From NCBI RefSeq assembly GCF_900129975.1, contig NZ_FSRG01000005.1:124001-188000 (forward strand): a stretch of DNA of 64,000 nt, given 5' to 3'. Shown here piece by piece: positions 35,600-43,973 of the stretch (the stretch's first letter is position 1; each line of letters begins with the position of its first letter). The notes beneath the pieces were generated by a model that ran no database searches, had not been told where the DNA came from, and was given only the letters and a program-made list of their open reading frames with translations. Both the position numbers and the translations under genes were made by a program. Origin of the DNA: Halodesulfovibrio marinisediminis DSM 17456 (GTDB taxonomy: Bacteria > Desulfobacterota > Desulfovibrionia > Desulfovibrionales > Desulfovibrionaceae).

Positions 35600-37048
35600 C
35601 TACAGAAGCTGCTCAGGTACGAATGCACCTTTAGGCTCTTTGTTTTTAGTTGCCATGTGAACGATGAACAGAACAACACAGTTGGCTACGATACCAGCAA
35701 GGTTCGCTGGAATACCGAACGGATCGTGCAGTACTTTGTCACCCCAGATAAAGCAGGTTGCGAGGCCGGCAATGATAGCAGGTGCACCAGCGTATGGAGA
35801 GATTTTGGAAGTGCCGATTTTTCCGGAAAGCGCGATAAGCAGCGGAGGAAGGATTGCTGATGGCCAGAGTTTGAACACGTAAATCATGAGGCCGAAAACA
35901 TCCTGGAAGAGAACAGCAACTGCGATGGAGCCACCACCGATGATCAGTGTTGCCCAGCGGGATTGTTTCAACAGGGTTTCCTGAGATGCTTTTGGCTCGA
36001 TGAATTCGTTGTAGATATCGCGTGTGTAGATAACAGCAGCAGTGTTGATGAAGGAGTCGCCAGTAGACATAACCGCTGCGAGCAGTGCACCGAACACGAT
36101 ACCAGCAAGACCCATAGGCAGGGTGTCACGAACGAGGTTGGTCATTGCAAGACCTGGCTCTACGTTAGGCTGCAGAACGAGAGAAGCAAGACCGATACCT
36201 GCGGTAGTCGCAAGGAAGAAGCCGTAGTAACCGGCAAAGATGAGAACACCTTTCTTAGAATCTTTAGCAGATTTAGCCGTTGCGTAACGCTGAATAAAGT
36301 ATGGCGCACAGAATTCGCCGAGTAGGAACGCAAGGAATAATCCTAAGAACTGCATCGGAGTCCAGTCTGCAAAGAGCTGAAGCTTGGTAGCCATTTCCGG
36401 TGCATTGTTAAGTACTTCCATGATGTGATCGTAGCCGCCAGCATTGCTCATAGCCAGAATACCACACAGGGAGATACCTACTGCGAGAACAACGTACTGA
36501 ACAGCATCAGTAAGTACTACTGCGAGCATACCGCCAGACCAAGTGTAGGCAACAGTAATAACGGAAGAGAGAATCGCAGCTGGAATGAGATCCATGCCTG
36601 TTGCTGTCTGGAGAATACGACCCATTGCAAGGATCTGTACACCGAACAGCGCAAGACAGAATAAGAACGCTACGATACTTGAGAAAAGGCGTCCCGCGCG
36701 GCCGTAGTACAGGCCAAATAAGTCACCAATGCTGTAAATGTTCTTTCCGGCTTCACGAACTTTGCCCGCAACGAAAAATCCGGACCAGAATTGGTTTAAT
36801 ACAACGCCTACAAGACCAGCGAATACAATGATGCCTGTCTTGTGCATAAAGGCAATACGACCAATTGTAGCACCACCACCACACAGTGTTGCTGCAATTG
36901 TAGCAAATAAAATAGCAGTTGGCACACTACGACCGGCAACAGCGTAATCGTCGAAACTTTCGACTTTACTCATAGTGTAGATGCCCATCCAAATGACAAG
37001 CCCGAAGTATAAGAATACAACGACCATGTCTAACCAGTGAAGTCCCAT
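35600..37048 (-). CDS. Sodium:solute symporter (SSS family)
   Basis: This 482-residue transporter has about 13 hydrophobic helices and the inverted-repeat LeuT-type fold of the SSS family. The N-terminus (FDDYAVAGRSVPT) matches the classic SSS entry loop. The region VMSTGDSFINTAAVIYTRDIY matches the Na+-site helix with its Ser/Thr ligands. It is most similar in style to proline, pantothenate and amine symporters. A ribosome site GAGGAG precedes the ATG. A sigma-54-like promoter (37154) and three palindromic activator sites lie upstream, so the activator at 37374 is the likely controller. Substrate may be the compound oxidised by the neighbouring dehydrogenase. Confidence 0.9.
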   Translation of the reverse strand: MGLHWLDMVVVFLYFGLVIWMGIYTMSKVESFDDYAVAGRSVPTAILFATIAATLCGGGATIGRIAFMHKTGIIVFAGLVGVVLNQFWSGFFVAGKVREAGKNIYSIGDLFGLYYGRAGRLFSSIVAFLFCLALFGVQILAMGRILQTATGMDLIPAAILSSVITVAYTWSGGMLAVVLTDAVQYVVLAVGISLCGILAMSNAGGYDHIMEVLNNAPEMATKLQLFADWTPMQFLGLFLAFLLGEFCAPYFIQRYATAKSAKDSKKGVLIFAGYYGFFLATTAGIGLASLVLQPNVEPGLAMTNLVRDTLPMGLAGIVFGALLAAVMSTGDSFINTAAVIYTRDIYNEFIEPKASQETLLKQSRWATLIIGGGSIAVAVLFQDVFGLMIYVFKLWPSAILPPLLIALSGKIGTSKISPYAGAPAIIAGLATCFIWGDKVLHDPFGIPANLAGIVANCVVLFIVHMATKNKEPKGAFVPEQLL

Positions 37049-37153
37049 GCATACTCCTCATTGTTTGATTGCTAATCGACATAAAAAGTCGTCAACAAAT
37101 GACAGAATAGCGAGATGATTTTAGCACACTATTCAAAGACTGCACTTGATATG

Positions 37154-37169
37154 AGCAAGGAGTATACCA
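37154..37169 (-). promoter_or_regulatory. Candidate sigma-54 promoter of the symporter gene
   Basis: Read on the minus strand, TGGTATACTCCTTGCT has the invariant GG and GC separated by exactly ten bases, with the -12 block TTGCT intact and a weaker -24 block. It lies about 106 bases upstream of the symporter start, with dyads 70-200 bases further upstream as expected for enhancer sites. Confidence 0.6.
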
Positions 37170-37237
37170 CCTGATTTTTACAGGTTAACTATCTGGTATG
37201 GTTGATTTTACTTTTATAAAAAGTGATTTCTAAAAAG

Positions 37238-37254
37238 TGTAACAAAATATTACA
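37238..37254. promoter_or_regulatory. Activator-site palindrome 1 (TGTAAC-N5-RTTACA)
   Basis: TGTAACAAAATATTACA is a 17-bp dyad with the form TGTAA-N7-TTACA, about 70 bases upstream of the candidate symporter promoter. It shares its form with three others near the activator gene. Confidence 0.6.
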
Positions 37255-37276
37255 GTTGAGTGTTTATACAATAAAA

Positions 37277-37300
37277 AAACAGGGCGTAAACGCCCTGTTT
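37277..37300 (-). terminator. Intrinsic terminator of the AcoR-type activator gene
   Basis: AAACAGGGCG pairs perfectly with CGCCCTGTTT around a TAAA loop, between A and T tracts. It lies about 75 bases beyond the activator stop on the minus strand. Confidence 0.88.
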
Positions 37301-37339
37301 TTAGCAGGTGATGAAATTTTTTTGAGCATTCGCTCAAAG

Positions 37340-37373
37340 TGTAATGTTATATTACATGTAACGTATCGTTACA
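37340..37373. promoter_or_regulatory. Two contiguous activator-site palindromes
   Basis: TGTAATGTTATATTACA (37340-37356) is followed without a gap by TGTAACGTATCGTTACA (37357-37373), the second a perfect palindrome. Both keep TGTAA-N7-TTACA. They lie about 170-200 bases upstream of the candidate symporter promoter, a typical enhancer distance, and directly behind the activator gene. Confidence 0.7.
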
Positions 37374-39431
37374 CTAGTCATGAGTGATACGGTACTTTTT
37401 TAGTTTTCTGTAAAGCGTAGGTCTGCTTACTCCCATTGAGCGGGCTATTTTGCTGATATTACCCATATGTTCTTCCATTAAGCGCATAATAAGGGCGTGT
37501 TCCATTTCTCCCAACATTGTTTCGCTGTTTGATCTCAGCTCCGCTACTTCATTTGGAAGCTTCATGTTCTGCGCGTACACGTTGTCAGAGACAATATTTA
37601 GTGAAGCCTTTGAATCGACGCAATCCAGTCCGAGATCATCAGGCATGATAACAATTTTTTCACAGATATTTACGGCACGTTCTACAGCGTTTTCGAGTTG
37701 TCGTATATTGCCTGGCCATGAGGCTTGAGAAAGAGCTTGTAACGCCGGCTGACTGTATTCCAGTTCCGGTTTTCCAAGACGCGGGCGAATGCGGTGCAGG
37801 AAAGTTTCAGCAAGCGTCAGGACATCATTACCACGGTCTCGGAGCGGTGGGATGGTGATGTTCAGGGTGCTTATACGGTAAAAAAGGTCTTCACGAAAGG
37901 TTCCACGTTTGATGGCAGTATCTAGATCGACGTTAGTCGCGGCAATAATGCGCAAATCGACTTTGATAGGTTGCATGTCACCCACTCGGTTGACTTCTCC
38001 AGACTGCAGCGCACGGAGAATTTTTACTTGCATATCAAGTGGCATGTCCCCGATTTCATCGAGGAATAGTGTGCCACCGTCCGCAAGTTCAAATTTGCCT
38101 GGACGCCCGCCTTTTAGTGCACCGGTAAAGGCACCTTCCACGTAGCCGAACAATTCACTTTCGAGAAGTTCGTTTGGAATAGCTCCACAGTTTATGACAA
38201 CAAATGGTTTGTTGTGTCTCGGGCTGGCATTATGGATTGCCTGTGCGAATAATTCCTTACCGGTTCCGGTTTCTCCGTGCAGAAGAACAGCGGCATTACC
38301 TCGTGCAGCTGCGTTGGCAACTTTCTTGGCTTCTTCAAGTGCTGTGCTAGAGCCGAGAATTGAATCAAAGGTGAAGCGTGCCTGCGAGCCTGCCATTTCG
38401 TTTGCCAGTTGCAGCATCCTATCATGTTCCATAACCAGCAGTATACCGCCAGCACTTTCTCCATCAGGCATTGTAATCGGGTCGAGCGTACAGACAAGTG
38501 GGAACCTTGAGTCTCCGCGGATGAATGTAACTTCTCTTTCAGAGAAGCCTTGCTTGGAGTGGAGAACATGCTTCCAGTCCATGCGGGTACGGGTGAGAGT
38601 AGAAATGTTAAGTGAAGGTTCTGCTTCATCTGGATTGGTAAGAGAGGCGTTGGAAATTGTTCTTTGATCAATGCCAAGAAGCGCGTTAGCTTTTTGGTTA
38701 ATCTGCATAATCTCGCCGTTACCGTTGAGGGCAATGATACCCCGTTGGTCAGACTCCATTAGTGCCGTCATGTAGGTGTTACGGATGGCAATTTCACGCG
38801 CTTTTTCTATTTCTCCAATTTGAGACCGGATAGCTTTTGCTGTGAGGATAACCATTCCGAGTGTATGGATGTGCACGGTACTGGCTTGACCACTAAGGGC
38901 AATAACTCCAAGAAGTTTTCCGTTGTTGTCATGCACCGGTGTAGCAGAGTTGGTAATATGATGTGCTCGTTTACAGAACATCTCTTTACCGGAAATTTGG
39001 ATAGGAAGGTTTTCAATAAGTGCTAAACCGATACCACAGGTACCTACAGCTTCTTCAGTCCAAAGATAGCCGGGCATGCAGTTCCCTTTTTTGTAATGCT
39101 CGAGAATCTGTGCGTCTCCAAGGGCGTGCAGCACATATCCATCAGCGTCGGCTACAGCCATACAGAATCCAGAACCTTTCAGGATTTGGTATAGCGTAGA
39201 CATTTGAGTTGTAACAAGGTCGTAGAAAGGCTGACTATCTTTTATTCGCTGGCGCAGCTGCTCTGGGCTAAGTTTGTATTTCTCGGGGGAAGCTGTCTGG
39301 TTTGGATCAATCCCCATTGCTTTGGAGCGGGCGTGTGAATCTTGAATAATCTGTGCATAGCGCCGTGCATTAAGTTCTGTACTGACAAAAAAAGCATTCT
39401 CTTTTGATGCACTTAGTTGTGTGTGTGTCAT
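37374..39431 (-). CDS. Sigma-54-dependent activator, AcoR type (GAF-PAS-AAA-HTH)
   Basis: This 685-residue regulator has an N-terminal GAF-like sensor (about 65-205), a PAS domain (about 215-340), a sigma-54-interacting AAA+ domain (about 355-590) and a Fis-type helix-turn-helix at the end ([20 protein letters not shown]). The Walker A segment GETGTGKE and the contact loop GAFTGA (433-438) are intact, so it should activate sigma-54 RNA polymerase. Palindromes of one type stand behind it, before the symporter, and one upstream of its own start. It lies between islA and the symporter in the same orientation, so either could be its target; the palindromes favour the symporter. Confidence 0.94.
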   Translation of the reverse strand: MTHTQLSASKENAFFVSTELNARRYAQIIQDSHARSKAMGIDPNQTASPEKYKLSPEQLRQRIKDSQPFYDLVTTQMSTLYQILKGSGFCMAVADADGYVLHALGDAQILEHYKKGNCMPGYLWTEEAVGTCGIGLALIENLPIQISGKEMFCKRAHHITNSATPVHDNNGKLLGVIALSGQASTVHIHTLGMVILTAKAIRSQIGEIEKAREIAIRNTYMTALMESDQRGIIALNGNGEIMQINQKANALLGIDQRTISNASLTNPDEAEPSLNISTLTRTRMDWKHVLHSKQGFSEREVTFIRGDSRFPLVCTLDPITMPDGESAGGILLVMEHDRMLQLANEMAGSQARFTFDSILGSSTALEEAKKVANAAARGNAAVLLHGETGTGKELFAQAIHNASPRHNKPFVVINCGAIPNELLESELFGYVEGAFTGALKGGRPGKFELADGGTLFLDEIGDMPLDMQVKILRALQSGEVNRVGDMQPIKVDLRIIAATNVDLDTAIKRGTFREDLFYRISTLNITIPPLRDRGNDVLTLAETFLHRIRPRLGKPELEYSQPALQALSQASWPGNIRQLENAVERAVNICEKIVIMPDDLGLDCVDSKASLNIVSDNVYAQNMKLPNEVAELRSNSETMLGEMEHALIMRLMEEHMGNISKIARSMGVSRPTLYRKLKKYRITHD

Positions 39432-39464
39432 TATGTCCCTCCCCCTTAGAGACTGATCAGCATG

Positions 39465-39481
39465 TGTAACGTTTCGTTACG
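39465..39481. promoter_or_regulatory. Activator-site palindrome 4, upstream of the activator gene
   Basis: TGTAACGTTTCGTTACG matches the sites at 37238 and 37340-37373 at all but the last base. It lies about 35 bases upstream of the activator start, which suggests autoregulation. Confidence 0.6.
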
Positions 39482-39556
39482 GTGTATTTATTATATTGCG
39501 TAGAAAGAACGTAAAAGCAAGAGGGAATAATTCTTGTAATATCAAGACAATAAAAA

Positions 39557-39582
39557 AGCCCCGACACGTAAGTGTCGGGGCT
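39557..39582 (-). terminator. Intrinsic terminator of islA
   Basis: AGCCCCGACAC pairs perfectly with GTGTCGGGGCT around a GTAA loop; six T follow on the minus strand. It lies about 25 bases after the islA stop codon, so islA is transcribed as a unit separate from the activator gene. Confidence 0.95.
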
Positions 39583-39606
39583 CATTATTTCATCTAGTGC
39601 GCGATA

Positions 39607-42087
39607 CTAAACAGTTTCGTGTGCAGTACGTGCGATGAGGTCGTTCTGGAGATCTGGAGAGAGATCTACGAAGTATGCAGAGTAACCTGCGATACGAACG
39701 ATAAGGCTACGGTATTTTTCTGGATCTTTCTGAGCAGCGATCAGGGTGTCACGGTTGATAACGTTGAACTGAACGTGCCAGAGTTTGAGGTCACAGAAAG
39801 TACGGATGAAGGATACGAGCTTTTCAGTACCTTCTTCGCCTTCAACACACTTCGGAGTGAACTTAATGTTCAGCATACGAGCAGCGCGGTCGCGGTGGCC
39901 GTAGTTTTTAGAAGTGTAGTTAGAAAGAAGAACCGCAGTAGGACCGTTTTTGTCAGCACCGTGAGATGCAGAAGAACCGTCAGAAAGTGGAGTCCATGCG
40001 AAACGACCGTTAGGGGTAGCACTTACCACTTTACCGAATGGTACGTGGGAGGTGAATGGTACGTAACGAACGTCGTTGTGCATGCCAAGTTCTTTAGCGT
40101 ATTTCTGGCCGTAGAGAACGTTGAAGGAGTCAATTTTGTTAGCTACTTCATCAGCGTACTCGTCGTCGTTGCCGTAGCAAGGAGCGGACATGAGGAGCTG
40201 ACGTACGTCTTCTTTGCCTTCGAAGTTGCAGTCACAAGCTTCGATAACTTCTTTCATGGTGAGTTTTTTGTCTTCGAATACGAGTTTCTTGATAGCGCAG
40301 AGGGAGTCTACGAGAGTACCAAGACCCATGTGTTCGAAGTAACCCATGTTAATGCCTTCTGGGATCTGCGGGGTGTGCAGGTCGAGGCAGTGCTTCATGC
40401 AGAGGTCGTGCATTGCAGAGCCCATTGGCTGTGCAAAGTGCTTAGCACGAAGGTTGTTGATTACGTACTGCTGGTAGAATGCAGTTTTGAGGAAGTGATG
40501 ATGCTGTTTTTCGTATGCAGCAAAGAACTCTTCCCAAGTTTCGAAGGAGAGAGGATCACCGGTTTCGAGACCGAGAACTTCGTCGCCGTGTTTAACCATT
40601 TTACCGTTGTGCAGAACCATTTCGAGAGCTGCTACGAAGTTAACGTATGCACCACCGGAGGTGTAGGTGTCGCGGTTAGGCATACGTGCTTCGGTACAAC
40701 CGGAAACAGCGTAGTCGTAAGCTTCAGCAAAGGTTGCACCTTTGGAAACGTAAAGAGGTACTACTTCTTCGTCGTTGATGAGTTTAGGGAAGCCGGAGCC
40801 GTCCTTAATGGTTTCAGCAACGTCAGCGAGGTAGCGCTCTGGAGAGCGGGAGTGAATACGCGCTGCAAGGTCAGGGTAGTGAAGCGGGAATTCACGTTTT
40901 GATTTAAGGAAGAGGTAAGTCAGTTCGTTGGTTGCGTCGCGACCTTCAGGAGTCTGACCACCAATGGTTACTGCTTCCCAGTGAGCGTAGCCTTCGTTGA
41001 ATGCGCCGCCGGTAGGGGAAACGTAGAGGTCGATGAACTGTGCCATACCAACCCAGAGACACTCGAGAAGCTCAAGAGCCTGCTCGTCGTCGAGGATGCC
41101 AGCTTCTACGTCAGCCTGGTAGTAAGGGTAGAAGTACTGGTCCATACGGCCGTTAGATACGATGGTACCAGTTTTCTGCTCGATACGAGAGAACATCTGG
41201 GTGAACCACTGGGACTGAACAGCTTCGTGGAAAGTACGAGCTGGGTGCTCAGGAACGTGAGCACAAATTTCAGCCATTTTTTCGAGTTCAGCTTTACGAA
41301 CTGGATCAGCTTCTTTCTTAGCGAGTTCAGCTGCGAGCTCGGAGTGACGACGTGCCCAAGTGATAACAGCGTCACATACGATTACGATGGACTCGAGGAA
41401 AGGTTTTTTCTCAACGTTGTCGAATGGGGACAATGGATCGAGAGCTTCGATTTTTTCGAGAGCTTCTGCTTTAATGCCACCGAAACCACGCTTGAGGATT
41501 TTTTCGTAGTCGTGAACCCACTGAATGGAAGAACGGAAAGAAGAAGTTTCGTTTACGATGAAGCGGGAAGCGAGACCTTCTGGATCGTCGTAAGTAAGTC
41601 TGTGTACTTCTTCAGGGAAAGATTTGCTGAGAGCTTCGTGGTAAGTTTTACCTTTCCAGTAAGGAGCGATCTCTTCAACAACTACTTTTGCGTCTTCAGC
41701 AGTAATAGAGAAAGGAGATTCAGTACGGTTAGGGAGATCTTCAACAGCGATGTCGAGGAAGTCACCATCAAGTTCAGGGTAGAGCAGACCGTAACGGCCT
41801 TTTACGCCACCACGACCACAAATGAGGTTGTCGTCGTCGATGTAAACAGTGATGTTTTCAGCAACGTGCTTCATTGCTTTTGCCCAACGCAGGCAGAGCA
41901 TTTCACCTTCGGTCTCTTTCATGGACTCGGTGAAGTATTTAGCACGTTCGATGTCGATCATTGGACGAACGTTGTCGAAAGTTTCGAGAATTTTGAATAC
42001 ACGCGGGTGGGATGCGCGGTAGATATCTTCTTTACCTTCGATTTTATCGAGCAGACGTTGTTCGTGAGGTGATACACAACAAGACAT
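39607..42087 (-). CDS. islA: Isethionate sulfite-lyase, glycyl radical enzyme
   Basis: This 826-residue enzyme of the pyruvate-formate-lyase superfamily splits isethionate into acetaldehyde and sulfite by radical chemistry. The catalytic Cys464 and Glu466 lie in SGCTEAR, and the radical glycine is Gly801 in RIAGYSAYF, 25 residues from the end. As I recall the Bilophila IslA structure, its active site uses R189, Q193, W374, C468, E470, R678, F682 and G805. Subtracting four from each gives R185, Q189, W370, C464, E466, R674, F678 and G801 here, all identical. That pattern separates it from choline, glycerol, propanediol and hydroxyproline members. Codon bias is extreme, so it is probably very abundant. 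A sigma-54-type promoter lies 196 bases upstream. Confidence 0.93.
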   Translation of the reverse strand: MSCCVSPHEQRLLDKIEGKEDIYRASHPRVFKILETFDNVRPMIDIERAKYFTESMKETEGEMLCLRWAKAMKHVAENITVYIDDDNLICGRGGVKGRYGLLYPELDGDFLDIAVEDLPNRTESPFSITAEDAKVVVEEIAPYWKGKTYHEALSKSFPEEVHRLTYDDPEGLASRFIVNETSSFRSSIQWVHDYEKILKRGFGGIKAEALEKIEALDPLSPFDNVEKKPFLESIVIVCDAVITWARRHSELAAELAKKEADPVRKAELEKMAEICAHVPEHPARTFHEAVQSQWFTQMFSRIEQKTGTIVSNGRMDQYFYPYYQADVEAGILDDEQALELLECLWVGMAQFIDLYVSPTGGAFNEGYAHWEAVTIGGQTPEGRDATNELTYLFLKSKREFPLHYPDLAARIHSRSPERYLADVAETIKDGSGFPKLINDEEVVPLYVSKGATFAEAYDYAVSGCTEARMPNRDTYTSGGAYVNFVAALEMVLHNGKMVKHGDEVLGLETGDPLSFETWEEFFAAYEKQHHHFLKTAFYQQYVINNLRAKHFAQPMGSAMHDLCMKHCLDLHTPQIPEGINMGYFEHMGLGTLVDSLCAIKKLVFEDKKLTMKEVIEACDCNFEGKEDVRQLLMSAPCYGNDDEYADEVANKIDSFNVLYGQKYAKELGMHNDVRYVPFTSHVPFGKVVSATPNGRFAWTPLSDGSSASHGADKNGPTAVLLSNYTSKNYGHRDRAARMLNIKFTPKCVEGEEGTEKLVSFIRTFCDLKLWHVQFNVINRDTLIAAQKDPEKYRSLIVRIAGYSAYFVDLSPDLQNDLIARTAHETV

Positions 42088-42282
42088 AACTGACTCCTGT
42101 GATTAGGTTCAAAATAGGTGGCACGTAAAAGTGCAGTACCTGTGGTTAAAAATGCTGCGGCCGCTGTGTGCTCAGCAGCAGTAAATTTTGATTCGCTTTT
42201 TAGTAAGGACACGTTCTTCAGCAGCTTTTCAGTGATCGTTAAAGTAAGCTGCCGTGAGCTTCGTGCCTTGTGATTCTCTTAG

Positions 42283-42298
42283 AGCAAAGGTGATGCCA
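42283..42298 (-). promoter_or_regulatory. Sigma-54 promoter of islA
   Basis: On the minus strand TGGCATCACCTTTGCT matches the -24/-12 consensus (TGGCAC-N5-TTGCT) at nearly every position, with GG and GC ten bases apart. It faces islA and predicts a leader of roughly 185 bases. Confidence 0.78.
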
Positions 42299-42970
42299 AC
42301 ATGTGCCGAAAGTGTATTTTTAATCGTTTTTTTGGCAAAAAAGTTTGTTTGGAGGGTGCTGTAACCTGCTTGATGAAGTGTAAAGTTCGTTCAAAAAAAT
42401 TGAAACACTGCCTCAATCCTATTGAATAAAGCGGGTTTTGGCTTCTGCGAGTTGTGGGATTCTCCCCGTTCTGGTTGTAGTGAAAAAACATCAGATGTTT
42501 TTTTGCTTTGTGAAAAATAGCTCGTAATGAGGAATGCCCGCTAGGGTAAGAAGTGAAGAAGGTGGGGGTGTGGCTGTGTTTTAGTTGCTTCATTGCAACA
42601 TGTAGAAGGTTTGTTTTTTTTATTCGCTTAAAATCAGTATGTTACGGAGTGTTGCGTTTTTGCGACAAGGTGTCATGATTTGCATCGTTGCAACATTGTT
42701 TTGCTGCGCGATGCTTAATAGCTTGTAATTGTAGAAAGTTATCTGTGTTATGTTTCGTCCTTATATAATGATGCTAGTTTGTGACGTTTGTTTTGTCTGT
42801 TTAATCAGTCAATATTAAGTTTTTTCGATGGTTGTATGCTTAGGGGCTTGAGTGTGTTGGTGAGTTGGGAACATGCTTGTGAAATAACATTACAAGTTGG
42901 CGTTTTGCTTGTGATGGTGTGGGGTATCGTTTGAGAATGTAGGGAGGGCGATGTGTTGTGATGCAGAAAT

Positions 42971-43006
42971 GCAACTATAGTTGCTGGAATGCAACCATGA
43001 GGTTGT
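42971..43006. promoter_or_regulatory. Paired GCAAC/GTTGC dyads, candidate enhancer sites
   Basis: GCAACTATAGTTGC (42971-42984, a perfect palindrome) is followed by GCAACCATGAGGTTGT (42991-43006). The starts are 20 bases apart, two helical turns, so one oligomer could bind both on one DNA face. They lie between the two sigma-54-type promoters. Similar motifs occur at about 42595 (TTGCAACA), 42652 (TGTTGC with GCGACA) and 42685 (GTTGCAAC). Confidence 0.55.
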
Positions 43007-43334
43007 ATTTTCTTAGCCTGTGGAAATTAAAGTAAAAAGTTTAAAGATGTTGCTTTTTTGAAACATAAAACAGGCATATGTTTGAGGTGGAAATAGTTTG
43101 TGTTGCCGTTGTGGAACGCATGATGGCTATAGAGTGTAAGAAAAATTTATGATGCATGTAAGCTCGGCTTACATTGTCAATTGTGATTCTTTTTCTGTTC
43201 TTTAACAGCTTGTATTTAAAAAAATTAAGCATGAAATGATTAAGTAGTTATGACATGTTTTCAATTTGTGAAAGAGAGAGTGCTTGAAAGTGCTTGAACG
43301 AAAAATCACATATAATAATGTAAATTGTGTTTGT

Positions 43335-43350
43335 TGGCATCGGTATTGCT
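43335..43350 (+). promoter_or_regulatory. Sigma-54 promoter facing islB
   Basis: TGGCATCGGTATTGCT fits the -24/-12 consensus, with GG and GC ten bases apart, and nearly repeats the islA promoter boxes. It points toward islB, whose start is about 620 bases downstream, so the transcript would have a long leader. Confidence 0.68.
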
Positions 43351-43438
43351 TTGATGTTTAGGAGTAGTTGAATACGTTCAAGGTGCTCTTTTTCAATTAA
43401 TTTGAGGATATATGCGCTGCTTTGCTGGGAGGGGTATG

Positions 43439-43510
43439 ATGTCTTTCGTAGGTGTTGCTTTTTGTGAGCATTACTTTTCGGGAAGCTCATCCCAGTATGC
43501 TAATAGATAA
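43439..43510 (+). CDS. Possible 23-residue leader peptide in the islB leader
   Basis: An ATG at 43439 opens a 23-codon frame (begins MSFVGVAFCEHYF, ends SQYANR). GGAGG lies six bases upstream, the best ribosome site in the control region. It falls inside the transcript predicted from the sigma-54-type promoter at 43335 and upstream of the terminator-like hairpin at 43897. No homologue is known to me; it may equally be chance in non-coding DNA. Confidence 0.3.
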   Translation: MSFVGVAFCEHYFSGSSSQYANR

Positions 43511-43896
43511 GATTGGTGTTTGGCTTTTCTTAGTAGCATAGCTGTTATGAATGGTGCGAGATTCTGATCTTATTGTTTTCTTGATAGTTCTCAGGTCTGA
43601 CAAACGTTAAGTGATGTTTAACTGTCATGCAGCTCTAGATAACGGAGAGCTCAAAAATACCAGTTGTTGGAACCTGAGAATATCAACTTTAAGCCTATTG
43701 TATGCGATGAGCGCGACAATCACAGCTTAGTTACAATTGTAAGAGGGGCCCCACCCATAGAGATTTTGTTGATTTTATCTTTTTCTCTATCTGCATGTTG
43801 TGGGGGTTGAATATTGTTACTTCGGTCTTAAAGTAAGTCTAGCGCTTGCTTCGTAACGTCTCCGAATGTGTCTCCTCTCTTCGTTGCAAAAAAATG

Positions 43897-43933
43897 AACA
43901 GACGTCCGTTTGCCTATGCAGGCGTCTGTTTTT
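43897..43933 (+). terminator. Terminator-like hairpin in the islB leader
   Basis: AACAGACG pairs with CGTCTGTT and an inner CC/GG and TGC/GCA stem extends it; a T run follows at 43929. It ends only about 40 bases before the islB ATG, so it could act as an attenuator or as the end of a separate leader RNA. Confidence 0.65.
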
Positions 43934-43973
43934 CAGAATCAGGCAAAACTGCTTAAATTACAGGATTACTGCA

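Larger units (their letters stand above)
37049..37373. other. Control region between the activator and the symporter
   Basis: 325 bases holding, from the symporter outward, a sigma-54-type promoter (37154), a palindrome (37238), the activator gene terminator (37277), and two contiguous palindromes (37340-37373) that end against the activator stop codon. Each is listed separately. Confidence 0.7.
42088..43973. other. 1.9-kb divergent control region between islA and islB
   Basis: No convincing protein-coding gene of normal size occurs here. It contains a sigma-54-type promoter facing islA (42283), another facing islB (43335), two GCAAC/GTTGC dyads (42971-43006) with looser copies at about 42595, 42652 and 42685, a possible 23-codon leader frame (43439) and a terminator hairpin just before islB (43897). 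The large size for a promoter region is notable. Confidence 0.65.

Noticed and set aside
39619-42072. Plus-strand open frames of 427 and 363 codons opposite islA
   Set aside because: They mirror islA codon bias and show no protein motif; islA on the other strand has all catalytic residues.
42118-42141. Plus-strand TGGCAC...GTGC in the islA leader as a sigma-54 promoter
   Set aside because: The GG to GC spacing is 11 rather than 10 bases and it points away from islA; it is better read as a small GCAC/GTGC hairpin.
42279-42593. 104-codon minus-strand frame in the isl control region
   Set aside because: It overlaps the islA sigma-54-type promoter, lacks a ribosome site and looks like translated non-coding DNA.
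43041-43490. 63- and 80-codon minus-strand frames in the isl control region
   Set aside because: They overlap the islB-facing promoter and have no ribosome site or recognisable domain.
43866-43973. N-terminal extension of islB by 36 residues
   Set aside because: It would be read through the terminator-like hairpin at 43897, and homologous activases begin near the ATG at 43974.
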